The position numbers and the translations under genes were made by a program. This document shows, piece after piece, positions 49,398-58,795 of a DNA stretch of 64,000 bases. Below the pieces are notes generated by a model. It was not told where the DNA came from, searched no databases, and saw only the letters and a list, made by a program, of their open reading frames with translations. Each line of letters opens with the position of its first letter. The first letter of the stretch is position 1. Source of the stretch: Planomicrobium sp. YIM 101495 (GTDB taxonomy: Bacteria; Bacillota; Bacilli; Bacillales_A; Planococcaceae); NCBI RefSeq assembly GCF_009707665.1, contig NZ_WLZW01000001.1, positions 558,001 to 622,000 on the forward strand, read 5' to 3'.

Positions 49398-49801
49398 AAA
49401 GCCAAAAGGAAATCTATAAGCCATGTTTTGTTTCCATGTACTCAAACAGCTTGCGCCTCGTACTTTTGGACAGCAATCATCTATCTGCAAGACTAAGCTT
49501 GCCTCTTCCTCGGTTCAATTCCTCTGGAAAAGTGCCCCTACCATAATTTGGGTTTCTCGCTCACGGGGTTTACCTCGTTCCACCTGTACAGTTTCCTGCA
49601 CAGCTCCGTCACTGTGGCACTTTTCAGGGTGTTTCGGCCATATCCGAAGACTTAGGCGTTCCACCCGCCGTCAGCTGCAAGCAGCTGCCTCAGTTTATTG
49701 TTTCACTGAGCGCGATCACTACGGCCATCTCAGGTCCGTGCGAGCATGGACTTTCCTCTCCGGACTGGTTTCCGGAGCGATTGCCAGAATTCCTATTGGC
49801 T
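49398..49801 (-). ncRNA. rnpB: RNase P RNA, bacterial type B
   Basis: About 404 bases. Conserved core: GAGGAAAGTCCATGCTCGCA near the 5' end (about 49735-49760), CAGTGACGGAGC and GGTAAACCCCGTGAGCGAGA in the middle, and the GATAGATGATTGC and CAAAACATGGCTTATAGA segments near the 3' end. Ends AGCCAATAGGAA and TTCCTTTTGGCT pair to make P1. It cleaves tRNA precursors with RnpA. The type B pattern is that of low G+C Gram-positives, and the position between gpsB and ypsC is conserved. Confidence 0.97.
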
Positions 49802-49806
49802 AACTC

Positions 49807-49835
49807 ATTATACGCCAAAAGGCTCAAACAAGCAA
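49807..49835 (-). promoter_or_regulatory. SigA-type promoter of rnpB
   Basis: Minus strand TTGCTT, 17-bp spacer, TATAAT (49812 to 49807), placing the start at about 49800, which is the 5' end of RNase P RNA. It lies directly after the gpsB stop. Confidence 0.85.
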
Positions 49836-49839
49836 TTAC

Positions 49840-50133
49840 TTACTCGTTGTTCAGTTTATTTCCAAACACATGGTTCTCCAAATGGGACAGTCTTCTCAAA
49901 ATATCGAAGTTTGTCGTGCCTGGAGCCGGCGTTGCCTGTTTTCTCGGTGCTTCGTCGATTTCAGCACGCAAGCGCTTGTTCTCGTTTTGAAGCTGTTCCA
50001 TCTGCTTCGAGAATTTCTCATAGTCCTGGATGATGTCATCGAGGAAATGGTCCACCTCATCTTGGTTATAACCTCTCATGCCTGTTTTAAAGTCTTTTTC
50101 TAGAATGTCTTTTGCTGTGTATTTAATCTCCAT
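49840..50133 (-). CDS. gpsB: Cell division protein GpsB
   Basis: 97 residues, DivIVA-like. N-terminal membrane-binding and PBP-binding domain ([28 protein letters not shown], here about 6-33) followed by a coiled coil and a short C-terminal helix ([16 protein letters not shown]). It shuttles PBP1 between septum and side wall. The partner ponA gene lies about 5 kb away in this window. Confidence 0.95.
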   Translation of the reverse strand: MEIKYTAKDILEKDFKTGMRGYNQDEVDHFLDDIIQDYEKFSKQMEQLQNENKRLRAEIDEAPRKQATPAPGTTNFDILRRLSHLENHVFGNKLNNE

Positions 50134-50168
50134 ATTCGATCGTCCTTCCGTAAAGACTACTTAAATCA

Positions 50169-50177
50169 AGTATAGCA
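50169..50177 (-). promoter_or_regulatory. Extended -10 promoter of gpsB
   Basis: Minus strand TGCTATACT about 36 bases upstream of the gpsB ATG; no strong -35. Confidence 0.5.
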
Positions 50178-50196
50178 TAAGGCTTGTTTTTCGTGT

Positions 50197-51444
50197 TCAG
50201 TTGTTGTCAACTTCCGGGATGTTTTTTCGTCTTTTGCGCTCAATCCGCTCCAGCCGTTTTGTGATATCCGCCATTAACGAATTCCGCACTTGCGTATGCT
50301 CGCTCGCTTCCTTCGCAAAACCTGCCATAACCGCCGCCTGATCCAAGTCCTTCAGCTGGTGTTCGCAGATCTTCGCAGCGTGCACCCACGCTTCCACTTC
50401 GATCTGCCCACGCAAATTCGGTGCCGCTTCCTTGAACAGCTGAACTGCTTCCGTGTAGTTGCCAGCTCTCTTCTTCTGGATGGCCAGGAAAAAACGGGCG
50501 AGCGCTGCATCGCTGCCACGCTCCTGTGTGACGTGTTCGAGATAGACTGCACTTTGCTCATACTGCTTCAAGTCCGCATACCATTTGCCGATATTCGTGT
50601 ACGCACCGCTTGTTTCAGAAATTAAATCTTCAATTAATAGGTCTGAAGCTTTGATGTACAGTGCAACGAGTGACAAAATATCCAATTCGTTGTGGTACAG
50701 CACTTTTTCCAGCGCATCCGGAAAGCCGCTTTTCACCGCATCAAGATAGATGGCCGGAATCATGAAACCAGGCACATCTCCTTGACGATGGAAATCAAGC
50801 TTTTGTTCCTCGATTGAACTGAGCTTCATCCGCTCCAGTTCGTTTTTCCAAATGCGCTTCGTGCCGTGGAACAAATCGATCTGCTCATAATGCGCAATTT
50901 TCGGCAGCGTATTGCGGTGGAACGTCCAGCGCGAAGTGAGCTGCGGCCAGTCAAAGCTTTTTCCGTTATAGGAAAAAATCACTTTTTCATCATCCTGCCA
51001 AAAGCCCGTGGCATAGAGGAATGCAGCTTCGTGCGACGGATCCGGTAAGACCCACTGTGTCAGCTCGAAGCCGTCTGCCCCTTGTTCAATGACTCCTGCA
51101 AGGAAAATGTATGCACCTGTCCCGCCAAGTCCGGTCGTTTCCGTATCGAAGAAGACAATCCGTGCGTCACGGCTCAGCTTGAACGGGTGTTCGAAGTCAG
51201 TGCTCTCCCACGCTTCGAGAACACGCGTGATTTGACCCAGTTCCGTATTGCCGTGCACAAAATCGAATGGATAGTGCACTTTCTTCTCATAAACCCAGCC
51301 GAATTTGTTTTCTTTCAGCTGAAGTCCGATATCATTCCATTTCGCTTCGTATGACGGGCGGTCCGGCGCTTTTGCCTGCTTCTTTTTGACTGGCTCTTTC
51401 TTGATGAGCCCTTTCATCTGAAGCAGTTTCTTCTCAAACGACAT
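50197..51444 (-). CDS. mrfB: Exonuclease MrfB (YprB), RNase H-like with TPR
   Basis: 415 residues from the ATG at 51444. A DEDD-type exonuclease domain (about 60-260) with IVFFDTETTGLGG carrying the first acidic pair, and a C-terminal helical TPR-like region (about 290-400). In B. subtilis MrfB works with the helicase MrfA in a UvrA-independent repair path for mitomycin C damage. The start lies inside the last codons of mrfA (11-base overlap), so the two are translationally coupled. Confidence 0.88.
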   Translation of the reverse strand: MSFEKKLLQMKGLIKKEPVKKKQAKAPDRPSYEAKWNDIGLQLKENKFGWVYEKKVHYPFDFVHGNTELGQITRVLEAWESTDFEHPFKLSRDARIVFFDTETTGLGGTGAYIFLAGVIEQGADGFELTQWVLPDPSHEAAFLYATGFWQDDEKVIFSYNGKSFDWPQLTSRWTFHRNTLPKIAHYEQIDLFHGTKRIWKNELERMKLSSIEEQKLDFHRQGDVPGFMIPAIYLDAVKSGFPDALEKVLYHNELDILSLVALYIKASDLLIEDLISETSGAYTNIGKWYADLKQYEQSAVYLEHVTQERGSDAALARFFLAIQKKRAGNYTEAVQLFKEAAPNLRGQIEVEAWVHAAKICEHQLKDLDQAAVMAGFAKEASEHTQVRNSLMADITKRLERIERKRRKNIPEVDNN

Positions 51445-53722
51445 CCGTCCCGCGCCCCTTTCCTTGCAGCACATTCAATAAGGAGATGACCCGGTCTTTA
51501 TTGTCGAGTGCCGCTTCCTGTGCACCGATGCACGAAGGACAGCCGTCGAAGCATGGGCATTGCTCCACGTGTTCGACCGCTTTTGCGAGCAGTGGCTGCC
51601 ACAAATCATAAATGCGCTCGCTTATGCCGATCCCGCCGGGGTACGAATCATGGACGAAAAATGACGGCAGATCATTGTGCGGCGACTTCACTTGCGGAAC
51701 GACGTGCACGTCACGACGGTCGCACTGGACGAAAATCGGAATGAACGATTCGATGGCGTACGCAGCGCCCGTCATCGTATCCGATAATTCCCCTTCGCTG
51801 AAATTATCAGGCTTGTAGAAGCTGAGCCAAGTTGAAGATGTGTGCAATTCTTCCGCCGGCAACGAAATCGGGCCTGAGCCGATATTGTCATGCGAATCGA
51901 AACGGATTTTCTTGAAGATCGTCGGCATCGCAAGAACCGCGACGTCTCCGTAGTAAATCGACGCTTGCGGCTGTTCCATCGATTTGTCTTCACTGATGAC
52001 TTTCAGTTCGACGGCGAGGTTCGCATCCGTGAAATAATCGACGTCCACTTCCCGTACGTATGCCTTTTTTTCTTCCCAATCGAGGATCTCGACTTGAAAT
52101 TGGGTCCCTTGGTGAATATAAATTGCTTCTTCGTGAAGCAGCGTCAATGCACTAAAGCGGTCCATTTCCCCGATGACACGCGTGTCCGCCGGTATGGACT
52201 GATCGATGATGACGACGTTTTCCTGCGTCGCTGAACGTAAGGAAATGTCATGGGCGGGAAAACGGTCGCTCATCCAGTGCCAACGGTCGGAGGTCCGGAC
52301 GAGCACACCTTCATCAGCGAGGTATTCAAGCAAGTACTGAATATCGAATTCTCCGTACATATCATCCGTTGCGAACGGCAATTCGAACGACGCGCATTTC
52401 AGATGGTCCATCAAGATGATGATGTTTTCGGGATGGATCCGTGCTTCTTCCGGATTCTGCTCGAGCAAATATTCCGGGTGGTTGATAATGTATTGGTCAA
52501 GCGCTGTCGATTGGGCGACGTAAACGACGAGTGATTCGTCCTGGCGGCGTCCTGCACGGCCTGCTTGCTGCCAGGCGCTCGCGATATTCCCCGGATAGCC
52601 AGTCATGATACATGCCTGCAGTTGGCCGATATCGACCCCGAGCTCCAAAGCATTCGTCGAAACGACGCATTGAATCGAGCCGTTCCGCAGTCCGGTTTCG
52701 ATGGCGCGGCGTTCGGAAGGTAGATAACCTCCACGGTATCCTTTAATTGATTCGTCCTGGATTTTATATTTCGTAACAGCTTGCAGATAAGTGACAAGCA
52801 TCTCGACACGCACACGGCTTTTCGCGAAGACGATTGTCTGCACGCCGTCTTTGATCAACGATGTCGCGAGATCACGCACTTCGAGGACAGCACTTCTGCG
52901 TACACCGAATGTCGGATGGACGATCGGCGGGTTGTAGAAGATGAAATGCTTCCTGCCGGTCGGTGCACCGCTCTGATCGATCAATGCGTGCTCCGTGTTC
53001 GTCAAATTCTCGGCAAGCTCTTTCGGGTTGGCGATCGTTGCGGATGTGCAGATGATCACCGGATTGCTGCCGTAAAATTCACAGATGCGCTTGAGGCGGC
53101 GGATGACATGTGCGACATGCGTACCGAATACCCCTTTGTACGTATGCAGTTCGTCGATGACTATATAATGAAGGTTCTCAAATAATGAGACCCATTTCGT
53201 ATGGTGCGGCAAAATCCCGGCATGCAGCATGTCCGGGTTCGTCATGACGATTTGGCCCGCCTTGCGCACTTTGGTCCGGATCGAAGGAGACGTATCCCCG
53301 TCGTACGTGTACGACAGAATTTCTTCATCCATCCGCTCGATCAGATCATGGAGATCGCTCTTCTGATCTTGCGCCAGCGCTTTCGTCGGGAACAAGTAAA
53401 GTGCCCGTGCATCGGAGTCTTCCAAAATCTTCTGCAGCACCGGCAAGTGGTAACAGTAGGATTTCCCGGAAGCGGTCGGTGTGACAGCTGTGAACGATTG
53501 GCCACGCACCGCATAATCGAATGCTTCACGTTGGTGGCTATAAAGACGCTCGACCCCTTTTTCGATGAGTGCCTTACGTAAACTTTTGTGCAATGACCCC
53601 GGGAATTCGGCATACACAGCCGGCTTCTCATCCAGCGTATGCCAATGCTCGATTCGGTCCATCATTTCTGGATCGCGCTTCCATTCCTTCAGCAACTCCG
53701 GCAATTGTTTTTTTCGGATCAC
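51434..53722 (-). CDS. mrfA: DEAH-type helicase MrfA (YprA)
   Basis: 762 residues. SF2 helicase with Walker A TPTASGKS (about 80-87), DEAH-like VIDELH, SATIANP and QAGRAGR motifs, and a C-terminal DUF1998 domain whose zinc cysteines are in CPCFDGCPSCIGAQ near the end. It is the repair helicase of the MrfAB pair. Start is GTG, overlapping the yppE stop by 3 bases. Confidence 0.92.
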   Translation of the reverse strand: MIRKKQLPELLKEWKRDPEMMDRIEHWHTLDEKPAVYAEFPGSLHKSLRKALIEKGVERLYSHQREAFDYAVRGQSFTAVTPTASGKSYCYHLPVLQKILEDSDARALYLFPTKALAQDQKSDLHDLIERMDEEILSYTYDGDTSPSIRTKVRKAGQIVMTNPDMLHAGILPHHTKWVSLFENLHYIVIDELHTYKGVFGTHVAHVIRRLKRICEFYGSNPVIICTSATIANPKELAENLTNTEHALIDQSGAPTGRKHFIFYNPPIVHPTFGVRRSAVLEVRDLATSLIKDGVQTIVFAKSRVRVEMLVTYLQAVTKYKIQDESIKGYRGGYLPSERRAIETGLRNGSIQCVVSTNALELGVDIGQLQACIMTGYPGNIASAWQQAGRAGRRQDESLVVYVAQSTALDQYIINHPEYLLEQNPEEARIHPENIIILMDHLKCASFELPFATDDMYGEFDIQYLLEYLADEGVLVRTSDRWHWMSDRFPAHDISLRSATQENVVIIDQSIPADTRVIGEMDRFSALTLLHEEAIYIHQGTQFQVEILDWEEKKAYVREVDVDYFTDANLAVELKVISEDKSMEQPQASIYYGDVAVLAMPTIFKKIRFDSHDNIGSGPISLPAEELHTSSTWLSFYKPDNFSEGELSDTMTGAAYAIESFIPIFVQCDRRDVHVVPQVKSPHNDLPSFFVHDSYPGGIGISERIYDLWQPLLAKAVEHVEQCPCFDGCPSCIGAQEAALDNKDRVISLLNVLQGKGRGTDVV

Positions 53723-54093
53723 TGTGCACCACTTCTTTCATCAATGGCCATGATGAGTGATTGTATCGTGAACTGTGCTGCTTGGATCGTCTGGATGAAG
53801 CGCTTTTTGCTCGTCTCTTTAAAAAAACTCTGGACGAAAAATTGCGTCATCCCTTCTGCCGCATTTTCAATTTGCATGAAATGGACATGTTTCGGACGAT
53901 TTTCTTTAATATATTCTGCAGACTGCTCACGCCACTTCTCGATTTCGGCGTGCCAGTGGTCGGCGTATGGTTTTACCTCTGTATAAAAGTCCGGAACGTG
54001 ATCGCGCTCGCGCATCTCATAAAAGCGGTCAAGGCAATTGCCGCATTCCAGACGAAGTTCTTCAGAAAGAATTTTCAATGTCATGGTTTTCAT
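53719..54093 (-). CDS. yppE: YppE family protein (DUF1798)
   Basis: 124 residues, helical, unknown function. The segment FYTEVKPYADHW...ENRPKHVHFMQIENA and KKRFIQTIQA follows the YppE family. Preferred ATG at 54093 after GGAGG; a second ATG three codons on is also possible; the frame upstream is not conserved. It overlaps mrfA and so may share its regulation. Confidence 0.82.
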   Translation of the reverse strand: MKTMTLKILSEELRLECGNCLDRFYEMRERDHVPDFYTEVKPYADHWHAEIEKWREQSAEYIKENRPKHVHFMQIENAAEGMTQFFVQSFFKETSKKRFIQTIQAAQFTIQSLIMAIDERSGAQ

Positions 54094-54206
54094 CCCTCCA
54101 CTGCCTCCTATTTTAGCACAGAACCTTTCAGGCAGCTTCTTTCTCCGAACGTGTATTCTTTTCATTTGGCAAAGGTGGTTCAATCCGCTATTATAATGCT
54201 AGGTTT

Positions 54207-54232
54207 TGAAACCTTTCAGACAGCAATCCGTC
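54207..54232 (+). promoter_or_regulatory. ECF-type promoter of recU-ponA
   Basis: TGAAAC (54207-54212), exactly 16 bp, CGTC (54229-54232). This fits ECF sigma factors of the SigM/SigW/SigX group; -10 CGTC suits SigM or SigX more than SigW. Predicted start near 54240, about 33 bases before recU. A TATAAT upstream (54192-54197) may mark a second, SigA promoter. Confidence 0.6.
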
Positions 54233-54272
54233 TCATTTGATGTGATATGATGGGACATGCGAGGTGCATAGA

Positions 54273-54923
54273 ATGACAATCAATTATCCCAACGGTCGGA
54301 AATTCATAAAACCAGAGCGGCATGCCCAGACGGATGCGCCCTCTCCGAAGCGGAAGAAAAAAGACTATTCCTTCAGTAATCGGGGTAAGACATTAGAAGA
54401 CGAGCTGAATGAGACGAACGACTTTTACCTGCAACGCGGCTTGGCGATCGTCCATAAGAAGCCGGTCCCTCTGCAAATCGTCAAAGTCGAGTATCCTTCA
54501 AGGAGTGCTGCGGTGGTCCGGGAAGCATATTTCCGCACGCCATCGACGACGGATTACAATGGCGTCTGGTGCGGGAAATACATCGATTTCGAAGCGAAAG
54601 AAACAGAAAATAAAACATCCTTTCCTTTAAAGAACGTTCATGACCATCAAATCGTCCACATGTCACAAGTATCCAAAGCGCAAGGAATCGCATTTTTAAT
54701 CATTCGCTTCTCGGCTTTGGAACGTTATTTTTTACTTCGCTACGAAGCACTCGAAGTGTTTTGGGAACGCATGCTTAAAGGCGGAAGGAAATCGATCACC
54801 CTGCAAGAGATCGAAGACACTTCCATCGAAATCGAACCGAAAGCATTTCCAAGGCTCGATTACTTGCCTGCACTCGAAAGGCTATTGAATGAAACAAGGC
54901 AACATGAAAGTGGGGAACTATAA
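54273..54923 (+). CDS. recU: Holliday junction resolvase RecU
   Basis: 216 residues. Basic N-terminal tail (to about 35) followed by the nuclease fold with RGLAIVHKKPVPLQIVKVEYP, GKYIDFEAKE (catalytic acidic residues) and HQIVHMSQVSKAQGIAFLIIRF. Resolves junctions during recombination and segregation. The ATG at 54273 is 6 bases after GAGGTG; a GTG three codons earlier overlaps that site. TAA is immediately followed by the ponA GTG. Confidence 0.95.
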   Translation: MTINYPNGRKFIKPERHAQTDAPSPKRKKKDYSFSNRGKTLEDELNETNDFYLQRGLAIVHKKPVPLQIVKVEYPSRSAAVVREAYFRTPSTTDYNGVWCGKYIDFEAKETENKTSFPLKNVHDHQIVHMSQVSKAQGIAFLIIRFSALERYFLLRYEALEVFWERMLKGGRKSITLQEIEDTSIEIEPKAFPRLDYLPALERLLNETRQHESGEL

Positions 54924-57641
54924 GTGGCAGATCATAATATGACGCGTGAACAGCGCAGAAAAGCCCAAATGCAGCAAGAAAAGTCTGCGAAAAAGAAAAA
55001 CGGTGGAAAGAACGGCAAGAAAAAAGTGACGACTGGCACATGGATCAAACGCATCATCCTGACTGTCGTCATCCTCGGCTTCGCCGGCTTGCTCTTCGGT
55101 GCTGGCATGTTTGCCATCTACGCGAGCAGCGCACCGGAACTCGAGGAAGAGTTGTTGCGCGATCCGATTTCACCAACATTTCTAGCAGCTGACGGTGAGA
55201 CGGAAATTCCGTACTTTACCGTTCAGGACCGGATGTATGTCGAATACGAAGATATTCCGGAAATGATGGAGAATGCCATCCTGGCAACGGAAGACAACCG
55301 TTTCTATGAACATTCCGGCATCGACATCATCCGTCTCGGTGGTGCGGTGATCGCGAACGTCACGGACGGTTTCGGCTCACAAGGCGCGAGTACGATCACC
55401 CAACAAGTGATCAAGAACTCATTCTTGAAGAACGAAAAGACGTTGAAACGGAAAGCGCAAGAAGCGTATCTCGCTTACCAGCTTGAAAAAGAGTATACAA
55501 AAGAAGAAATCTTTGAAATGTACTTCAACAAGATCTTGATGTCCGGGAACATTTACGGCTTCGGTACTGCAGCCGAGAACTTCTACGGCAAGACATTGGA
55601 CCAACTGGAACTGCATGAAATGGCAGTCCTTGCTGGTATTCCGCAGAGCCCGAACCGCTACAATCCATTCAACAACCCGGAAGCGGCAGAAAAACGCCGC
55701 AACACGGTATTGAACTTGATGGAAATGCACGGCAAGATTACGACGGAACAAAAAGAGCAGGCACAAGCAAAGTCCGTGACGGATTCTTTATTGCCGGAAG
55801 ACCAACGTAAACAAATGCCGACGGGTGAATATACGGCATTCATGGAAATGGTCGTTGACGAACTTGAGTCTCTTGATAATGAATATGCACTTGATGAAGG
55901 ATTGACAATTCACACGACACTCGAACCAAACGTCCAAAAGGCAGTAAACGAGACGATGGCTTCCGATTTGTTCTTTGATGAAGAAGTCGAGTCCGGGATG
56001 ACGGTTGTTGATACGAAGACTGGCGCCATCCGTGCAATTGGCGCAGCACGTGATTACTCCGGAGATATTCGACGGAACTTCGCAATAGAGAAAGACCGTC
56101 AAATCGGATCGACGATCAAGCCACTGATCGCGTATGGTCCAGGAATCGAATACAATGACTGGTCGACAGGTGAAACGATCGTCGATGAGCCGTATGAATA
56201 CGAAGACGGCCAAGAAGTCCGCAACGTCGATGGCCGCTACCAAGGCAGTCTGACAATCCGAGAAGCACTTTACCGCTCACGCAACATCCCAGCGGTCAAA
56301 GCACTCGATGAGGTCGGTTACGACAATGCCTCAGCTTTCACGAAAAAACTTGGCCTTGATTTAGGAGATCTACACGAATCTTCCGCACTCGGCACACACA
56401 ACATTTCAACGGTCGATATGGCCGGTGCATTCGCAGCTTTCGGGAACGAAGGAATCTACACAAAACCGCACACCATCACGAAAATCGTTTTCCGTGACGG
56501 TGAAACAGAAGAAATCGTCAAACCTGATTCTGTTCCAGCCATGAAAGACAGCACCGCTTATATGGTGACGGACATGCTCCGCGATGTCGTCGATACGACA
56601 CTAGCCGGCTCGTCCGGCAAAGAAGCGGCGATCAGCGGTCTTGACCTTGCCGGCAAAACCGGTACGACGAACTATACAGCTGGTGAGCTTGATAAGTACG
56701 GACTCGGCTCCAGCTCAGCACCGGATATTTGGTTCGCCGGTTACACGACGAACTACTCGATTTCGGTATGGAGCGGCTATCCGACACGTGCACAAGCAAT
56801 CGACACGTCCTCGAATGAGCGTCTGCTTTCGCAGCGACTATTCAAGAACGTCATGGCTCAGATTTCCCCTCCTTCCACTACAGAGAATTTTACGCAACCA
56901 GCATCTGTCGTGGAAGCGGATATTCATTTGTATACGGAACCACTTCAATTGGCTGGATCATCAACGCCAAGCAATATGAGAAGAACGGAACTGTTCGTCA
57001 AAGGAACCGAACCGACGCGTCAAGCGCCACCGGTTGAGGAAGAGGAAGAAGAATTGGCTGCACCGACCGGCTTGAATGCGGAAGTCGCAGGCGAATCGGC
57101 GAACCTCACATGGAACTATGAAGACACGGAAGATGTGGCATTCGAAGTCGCAGTATCCTATAACAACAGCACGAATGTTGCCGGGACGACCGGTGAACAG
57201 AGTTACACTTACGAAAGTCTCGAAGAAGGCATCTCATACACCTTTACTGTGACTGCAGTGAGAGGCGACGAACGAAGTGCTCCTGCTTCTGTCATCGTTC
57301 AAATTGCTCCTCCAGAAGAGCCTGAAGAACCGGAGGAACCAGTCGAAGACGAACCTGAAGAGCCAGTGGAAAACCCAGATGACGGTGAAGACGAAACCGA
57401 TCCTGAAGCACCAGACCAAGGCAATGGAAATGGTGAAGGAGACGGAAACGGGACTGGAAATAGCAACGGGAACGGCGGCGGTCAAGGTAATGGCAACAAC
57501 AATGGCGGCGGCCAAGATGGAGACGGCGAAACTCCACCGGATGACGGTGAAGATGAAGACGCAGTCGCTCCTTCTTCCCGCAACGAGCCAGACGACGCAC
57601 CACCTGCTGACGATGAGCCAGATGAAGGAACTGAAGAATAA
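54924..57641 (+). CDS. ponA: Class A penicillin-binding protein 1 (PonA)
   Basis: 905 residues. Basic cytoplasmic tail, transmembrane helix (about 42-67), GT51 transglycosylase domain with catalytic E123 in ATEDNRFYEHSG, and transpeptidase domain with S396-x-x-K399 (GSTIK), SRN motif in YRSRNIPA, and KTG at 578-580. A fibronectin type III domain (about 710-790) and a Pro/Glu-rich then Gly/Asn-rich, then acidic low-complexity tail (about 795-905) follow. It makes and cross-links peptidoglycan at septum and side wall. Start GTG; coupled to recU. Confidence 0.96.
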   Translation: MADHNMTREQRRKAQMQQEKSAKKKNGGKNGKKKVTTGTWIKRIILTVVILGFAGLLFGAGMFAIYASSAPELEEELLRDPISPTFLAADGETEIPYFTVQDRMYVEYEDIPEMMENAILATEDNRFYEHSGIDIIRLGGAVIANVTDGFGSQGASTITQQVIKNSFLKNEKTLKRKAQEAYLAYQLEKEYTKEEIFEMYFNKILMSGNIYGFGTAAENFYGKTLDQLELHEMAVLAGIPQSPNRYNPFNNPEAAEKRRNTVLNLMEMHGKITTEQKEQAQAKSVTDSLLPEDQRKQMPTGEYTAFMEMVVDELESLDNEYALDEGLTIHTTLEPNVQKAVNETMASDLFFDEEVESGMTVVDTKTGAIRAIGAARDYSGDIRRNFAIEKDRQIGSTIKPLIAYGPGIEYNDWSTGETIVDEPYEYEDGQEVRNVDGRYQGSLTIREALYRSRNIPAVKALDEVGYDNASAFTKKLGLDLGDLHESSALGTHNISTVDMAGAFAAFGNEGIYTKPHTITKIVFRDGETEEIVKPDSVPAMKDSTAYMVTDMLRDVVDTTLAGSSGKEAAISGLDLAGKTGTTNYTAGELDKYGLGSSSAPDIWFAGYTTNYSISVWSGYPTRAQAIDTSSNERLLSQRLFKNVMAQISPPSTTENFTQPASVVEADIHLYTEPLQLAGSSTPSNMRRTELFVKGTEPTRQAPPVEEEEEELAAPTGLNAEVAGESANLTWNYEDTEDVAFEVAVSYNNSTNVAGTTGEQSYTYESLEEGISYTFTVTAVRGDERSAPASVIVQIAPPEEPEEPEEPVEDEPEEPVENPDDGEDETDPEAPDQGNGNGEGDGNGTGNSNGNGGGQGNGNNNGGGQDGDGETPPDDGEDEDAVAPSSRNEPDDAPPADDEPDEGTEE

Positions 57642-57645
57642 AACA

Positions 57646-57690
57646 AGAGCCGGTGTACATCATGAAAATGATTCGCACCGGCTTTTCTGT
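57646..57690 (+). terminator. Terminator of recU-ponA
   Basis: AGCCGGTG pairs with CACCGGCT across a 20-base loop, followed by TTTTCTGTCT. Confidence 0.75.
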
Positions 57691-57705
57691 CTCGAATTCT
57701 TCTCA

Positions 57706-57762
57706 CAAAAAAACCATTCTTGCGACCATGAATTATGGCTCTGCAAGAATGGTTTTTATTTT
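57706..57762. terminator. Bidirectional terminator between ponA and ypoC
   Basis: Perfect 15-bp stem AAAAACCATTCTTGC and its complement, A run on the left and T run on the right. Acts for ypoC on the minus strand and as a backup for ponA. Confidence 0.88.
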
Positions 57763-57767
57763 TATTG

Positions 57768-58127
57768 TCATGCGTCGCCTTTTGTCGCGGCATTCCGATA
57801 GATGTCGGTCTTTTCGAATTCTGACCGGATGCGTTTCGCGGCAAACTGTTTCTGGAATTCCTTGAACAGTACGACAAGTTGTCGGTATGCAGTAAATCGC
57901 CCCCGGTTCGCACGGACAAATGACAAACGTTCTTCCTGATTGATCGGCTCGACCACACCGTCACACAGTGTGGACAGTTCTTCGTAAAGCGCGATTGCCT
58001 CATCCATCAATTCCTTTGTTCCCTCTGCCCGTTCGGCGTGCAGGTCGTGAAGTGCAGCGGACAATTCATCCCAGCGGCTGAAAAGAACCGCTACGTGTTT
58101 GTCAGTCAATTTCCACTGATGTTTCAC
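57768..58127 (-). CDS. ypoC: YpoC family protein
   Basis: 119 residues from the GTG at 58127, helical and charged, of unknown function; assigned to YpoC by position after nth and general character. The frame is open to a TTG at 58178 (136 residues), but AAAGGA precedes the GTG at suitable spacing. Overlaps nth by 26 bases. Followed by a strong terminator, so it ends the aspB-asnS-dnaD-nth unit. Confidence 0.72.
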   Translation of the reverse strand: MKHQWKLTDKHVAVLFSRWDELSAALHDLHAERAEGTKELMDEAIALYEELSTLCDGVVEPINQEERLSFVRANRGRFTAYRQLVVLFKEFQKQFAAKRIRSEFEKTDIYRNAATKGDA

Positions 58128-58779
58128 GGTTGACCAATCCTTTTCTCGCACGCTTCTGTCCTTCCCTACACCGGTCAAAAAGTGGACAGACTGAACATTG
58201 CGGATTTTGTGCTTTGCAATGGTAGCGGCCGAAGAAGATGATCTGGTGATGTGTTTTCGACCAGTCGTGTGCTGGCGTCTTCTTCATCAACACTTCCTCG
58301 ACTTGCAGTGGGTTGTCTTTCCAGCGGCATAACCCAAGGCGTTTGGAGACGCGCTCCACATGCGTATCGACTGCCATTGCTGGAATGTTGAATGCGACTG
58401 ATACGACAACGTTCGCCGTCTTCCGGCCGACTCCAGGTAAAGTCATGAGCAGATCTCTATCTGCCGGAACTTCGCTATTGTAGCTATTGATTAAAATATG
58501 ACTGAGCGCCTGGATATTTTTCGCTTTGTTTCGGTAGAGACCGATTGAGCGGATATCTTGCTGCAGCTCTTCGAGAGGTACGGCAATGTAATCTTCCGGC
58601 GCGTGGTATTTCTCAAACAATGTAGCTGTCACTTTGTTGACGAGCTTGTCCGTACACTGCGCCGATAGAAGTGTCGCAATCAATAACTCGAACGGATTTT
58701 TGTGCACAAGTTCACAATGTGCATCCGGAAACATTTCTTCCATCACTTCGAGGCATGCATGCCATTCTTTTTTCGTCAT
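58102..58779 (-). CDS. nth: Endonuclease III
   Basis: 225 residues. HhH-GPD fold with LMTLPGVGRKTANVV (hairpin and catalytic Lys) and the catalytic Asp in AVDTHVERVSKRLG; C-terminal [4Fe-4S] cluster C-x6-C-x2-C-x5-C (CKAQNPQCSVCPLFDRC). Bifunctional DNA glycosylase for oxidised pyrimidines. The ATG at 58779 is 10 bases after AGGTG; a TTG just before it is possible. Between dnaD and ypoC. Confidence 0.95.
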   Translation of the reverse strand: MTKKEWHACLEVMEEMFPDAHCELVHKNPFELLIATLLSAQCTDKLVNKVTATLFEKYHAPEDYIAVPLEELQQDIRSIGLYRNKAKNIQALSHILINSYNSEVPADRDLLMTLPGVGRKTANVVVSVAFNIPAMAVDTHVERVSKRLGLCRWKDNPLQVEEVLMKKTPAHDWSKTHHQIIFFGRYHCKAQNPQCSVCPLFDRCREGQKRARKGLVNRETSVEID

Positions 58780-58795
58780 CAATGCGTTTCACCTG

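Noticed and set aside
49423-49803. Several open frames across 49.3-50.0 kb on the plus strand
   Set aside because: They lie over the RNase P RNA gene and gpsB in antisense; the RNA gene explains the sequence.
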